DNA of 5,323 nt from Oxalobacteraceae bacterium (GTDB lineage Bacteria > Pseudomonadota > Gammaproteobacteria > Burkholderiales > Burkholderiaceae_D): positions 1 through 5,323 of the forward strand of contig PKWO01000454.1 in assembly GCA_003132085.1 (NCBI GenBank). Reading direction: 5' to 3'. Position 1 is the first letter of the stretch; each line of letters starts with the position of its first letter. The translations under genes and the position numbers were made by a program. Positions 5,215 to 5,323 of the stretch are shown piece by piece. The notes below the pieces were generated by a model. That model did no database searches. It saw only the letters and a list, made by a program, of their open reading frames with translations, and was not told the origin of the DNA.

Positions 5215-5254
5215 TCGGCATATTCTTTCGATCGGTGCGGATGGAATATGCTGA
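5215..5254. repeat. 11-bp inverted repeat with 18-bp spacer
   Basis: TCGGCATATTC (5215-5225) and GAATATGCTGA (5244-5254) are inverted copies matching at 10 of 11 positions, with the mismatch forming a G-T pair in one RNA strand. The remaining sequence from 5134 to the window end has no supported gene. The arms could be an operator for a gene beyond the right edge or an RNA stem. Confidence 0.45.
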
Positions 5255-5323
5255 AGTCGGCACATTCACACTGCGCTTGAATCCCATCGCGCAACGGTCA
5301 TTGCTAAGTCATTGATTTTAAAG

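Noticed and set aside
5060..5287. 75-aa minus-strand frame upstream of the repeat protein
   Set aside because: It has no Shine-Dalgarno and no recognisable composition, and it runs straight through copy 3 of the promoter element, so it is probably chance.

Overview
This window reads as a chromosomal stretch of a Gram-negative bacterium, most likely a betaproteobacterium. That is an inference from moderate GC, the style of the proteins (an OYE-family reductase, a membrane diguanylate cyclase, a ribosome-hibernation factor joined to a cold-shock domain) and the IS6-family remnant. Nothing here fixes a genus. All convincing intact genes lie on the minus strand. The plus strand carries only decayed mobile-element fragments.

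Layout. 1-556 (minus) is the N-terminal half of an old yellow enzyme-type flavin oxidoreductase that runs off the left edge. 646-834 (minus) is a 62-residue protein of unknown function with a good ribosome binding site, preceded by a perfect 22-bp tandem duplication. About 1033-1122 (plus) is a scrap of a tyrosine recombinase. 1213-2763 (minus) is a complete membrane diguanylate cyclase with periplasmic sensor, HAMP, GGDEF and I-site. 2764-3275 has no convincing gene but holds a hairpin and an orphan promoter-like site. 3276-3667 (plus) is the right-hand part of an IS6-family element, with a decayed transposase and a preserved right inverted end. 3727-4307 (minus) is an HPF/RaiA-type ribosome hibernation gene with a C-terminal cold-shock domain, broken by a frameshift in a run of five G. 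It is preceded by a candidate FNR-type site. 4482-5036 (minus) is a two-helix membrane protein with eight 8-residue AEPQPEAK-type repeats. 5064-5323 is mostly regulatory or non-coding.

The main discovery is a promoter element found three times on the minus strand (913-931, 3226-3244, 5115-5133). Its 19-bp consensus is GTDCGCYRRCGCACAGARC, with 14 of 19 positions invariant. Each copy is followed, after exactly 17 bp, by a TATWHT -10-like hexamer. Two copies precede the small 62-residue gene and the repeat protein gene, and in both the hexamer-to-start distance is identical (56 bp). The third copy is orphaned beside the IS6 remnant. This looks like the binding site of one regulator controlling a set of small or stress-type genes, possibly including the downstream reductase. 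I cannot name the regulator.

Themes. Candidate stress and anaerobiosis functions (ribosome hibernation, cold-shock fold, c-di-GMP signalling, flavin reductase) are interleaved with insertion-element debris, as in an accessory or rearranged chromosomal region.
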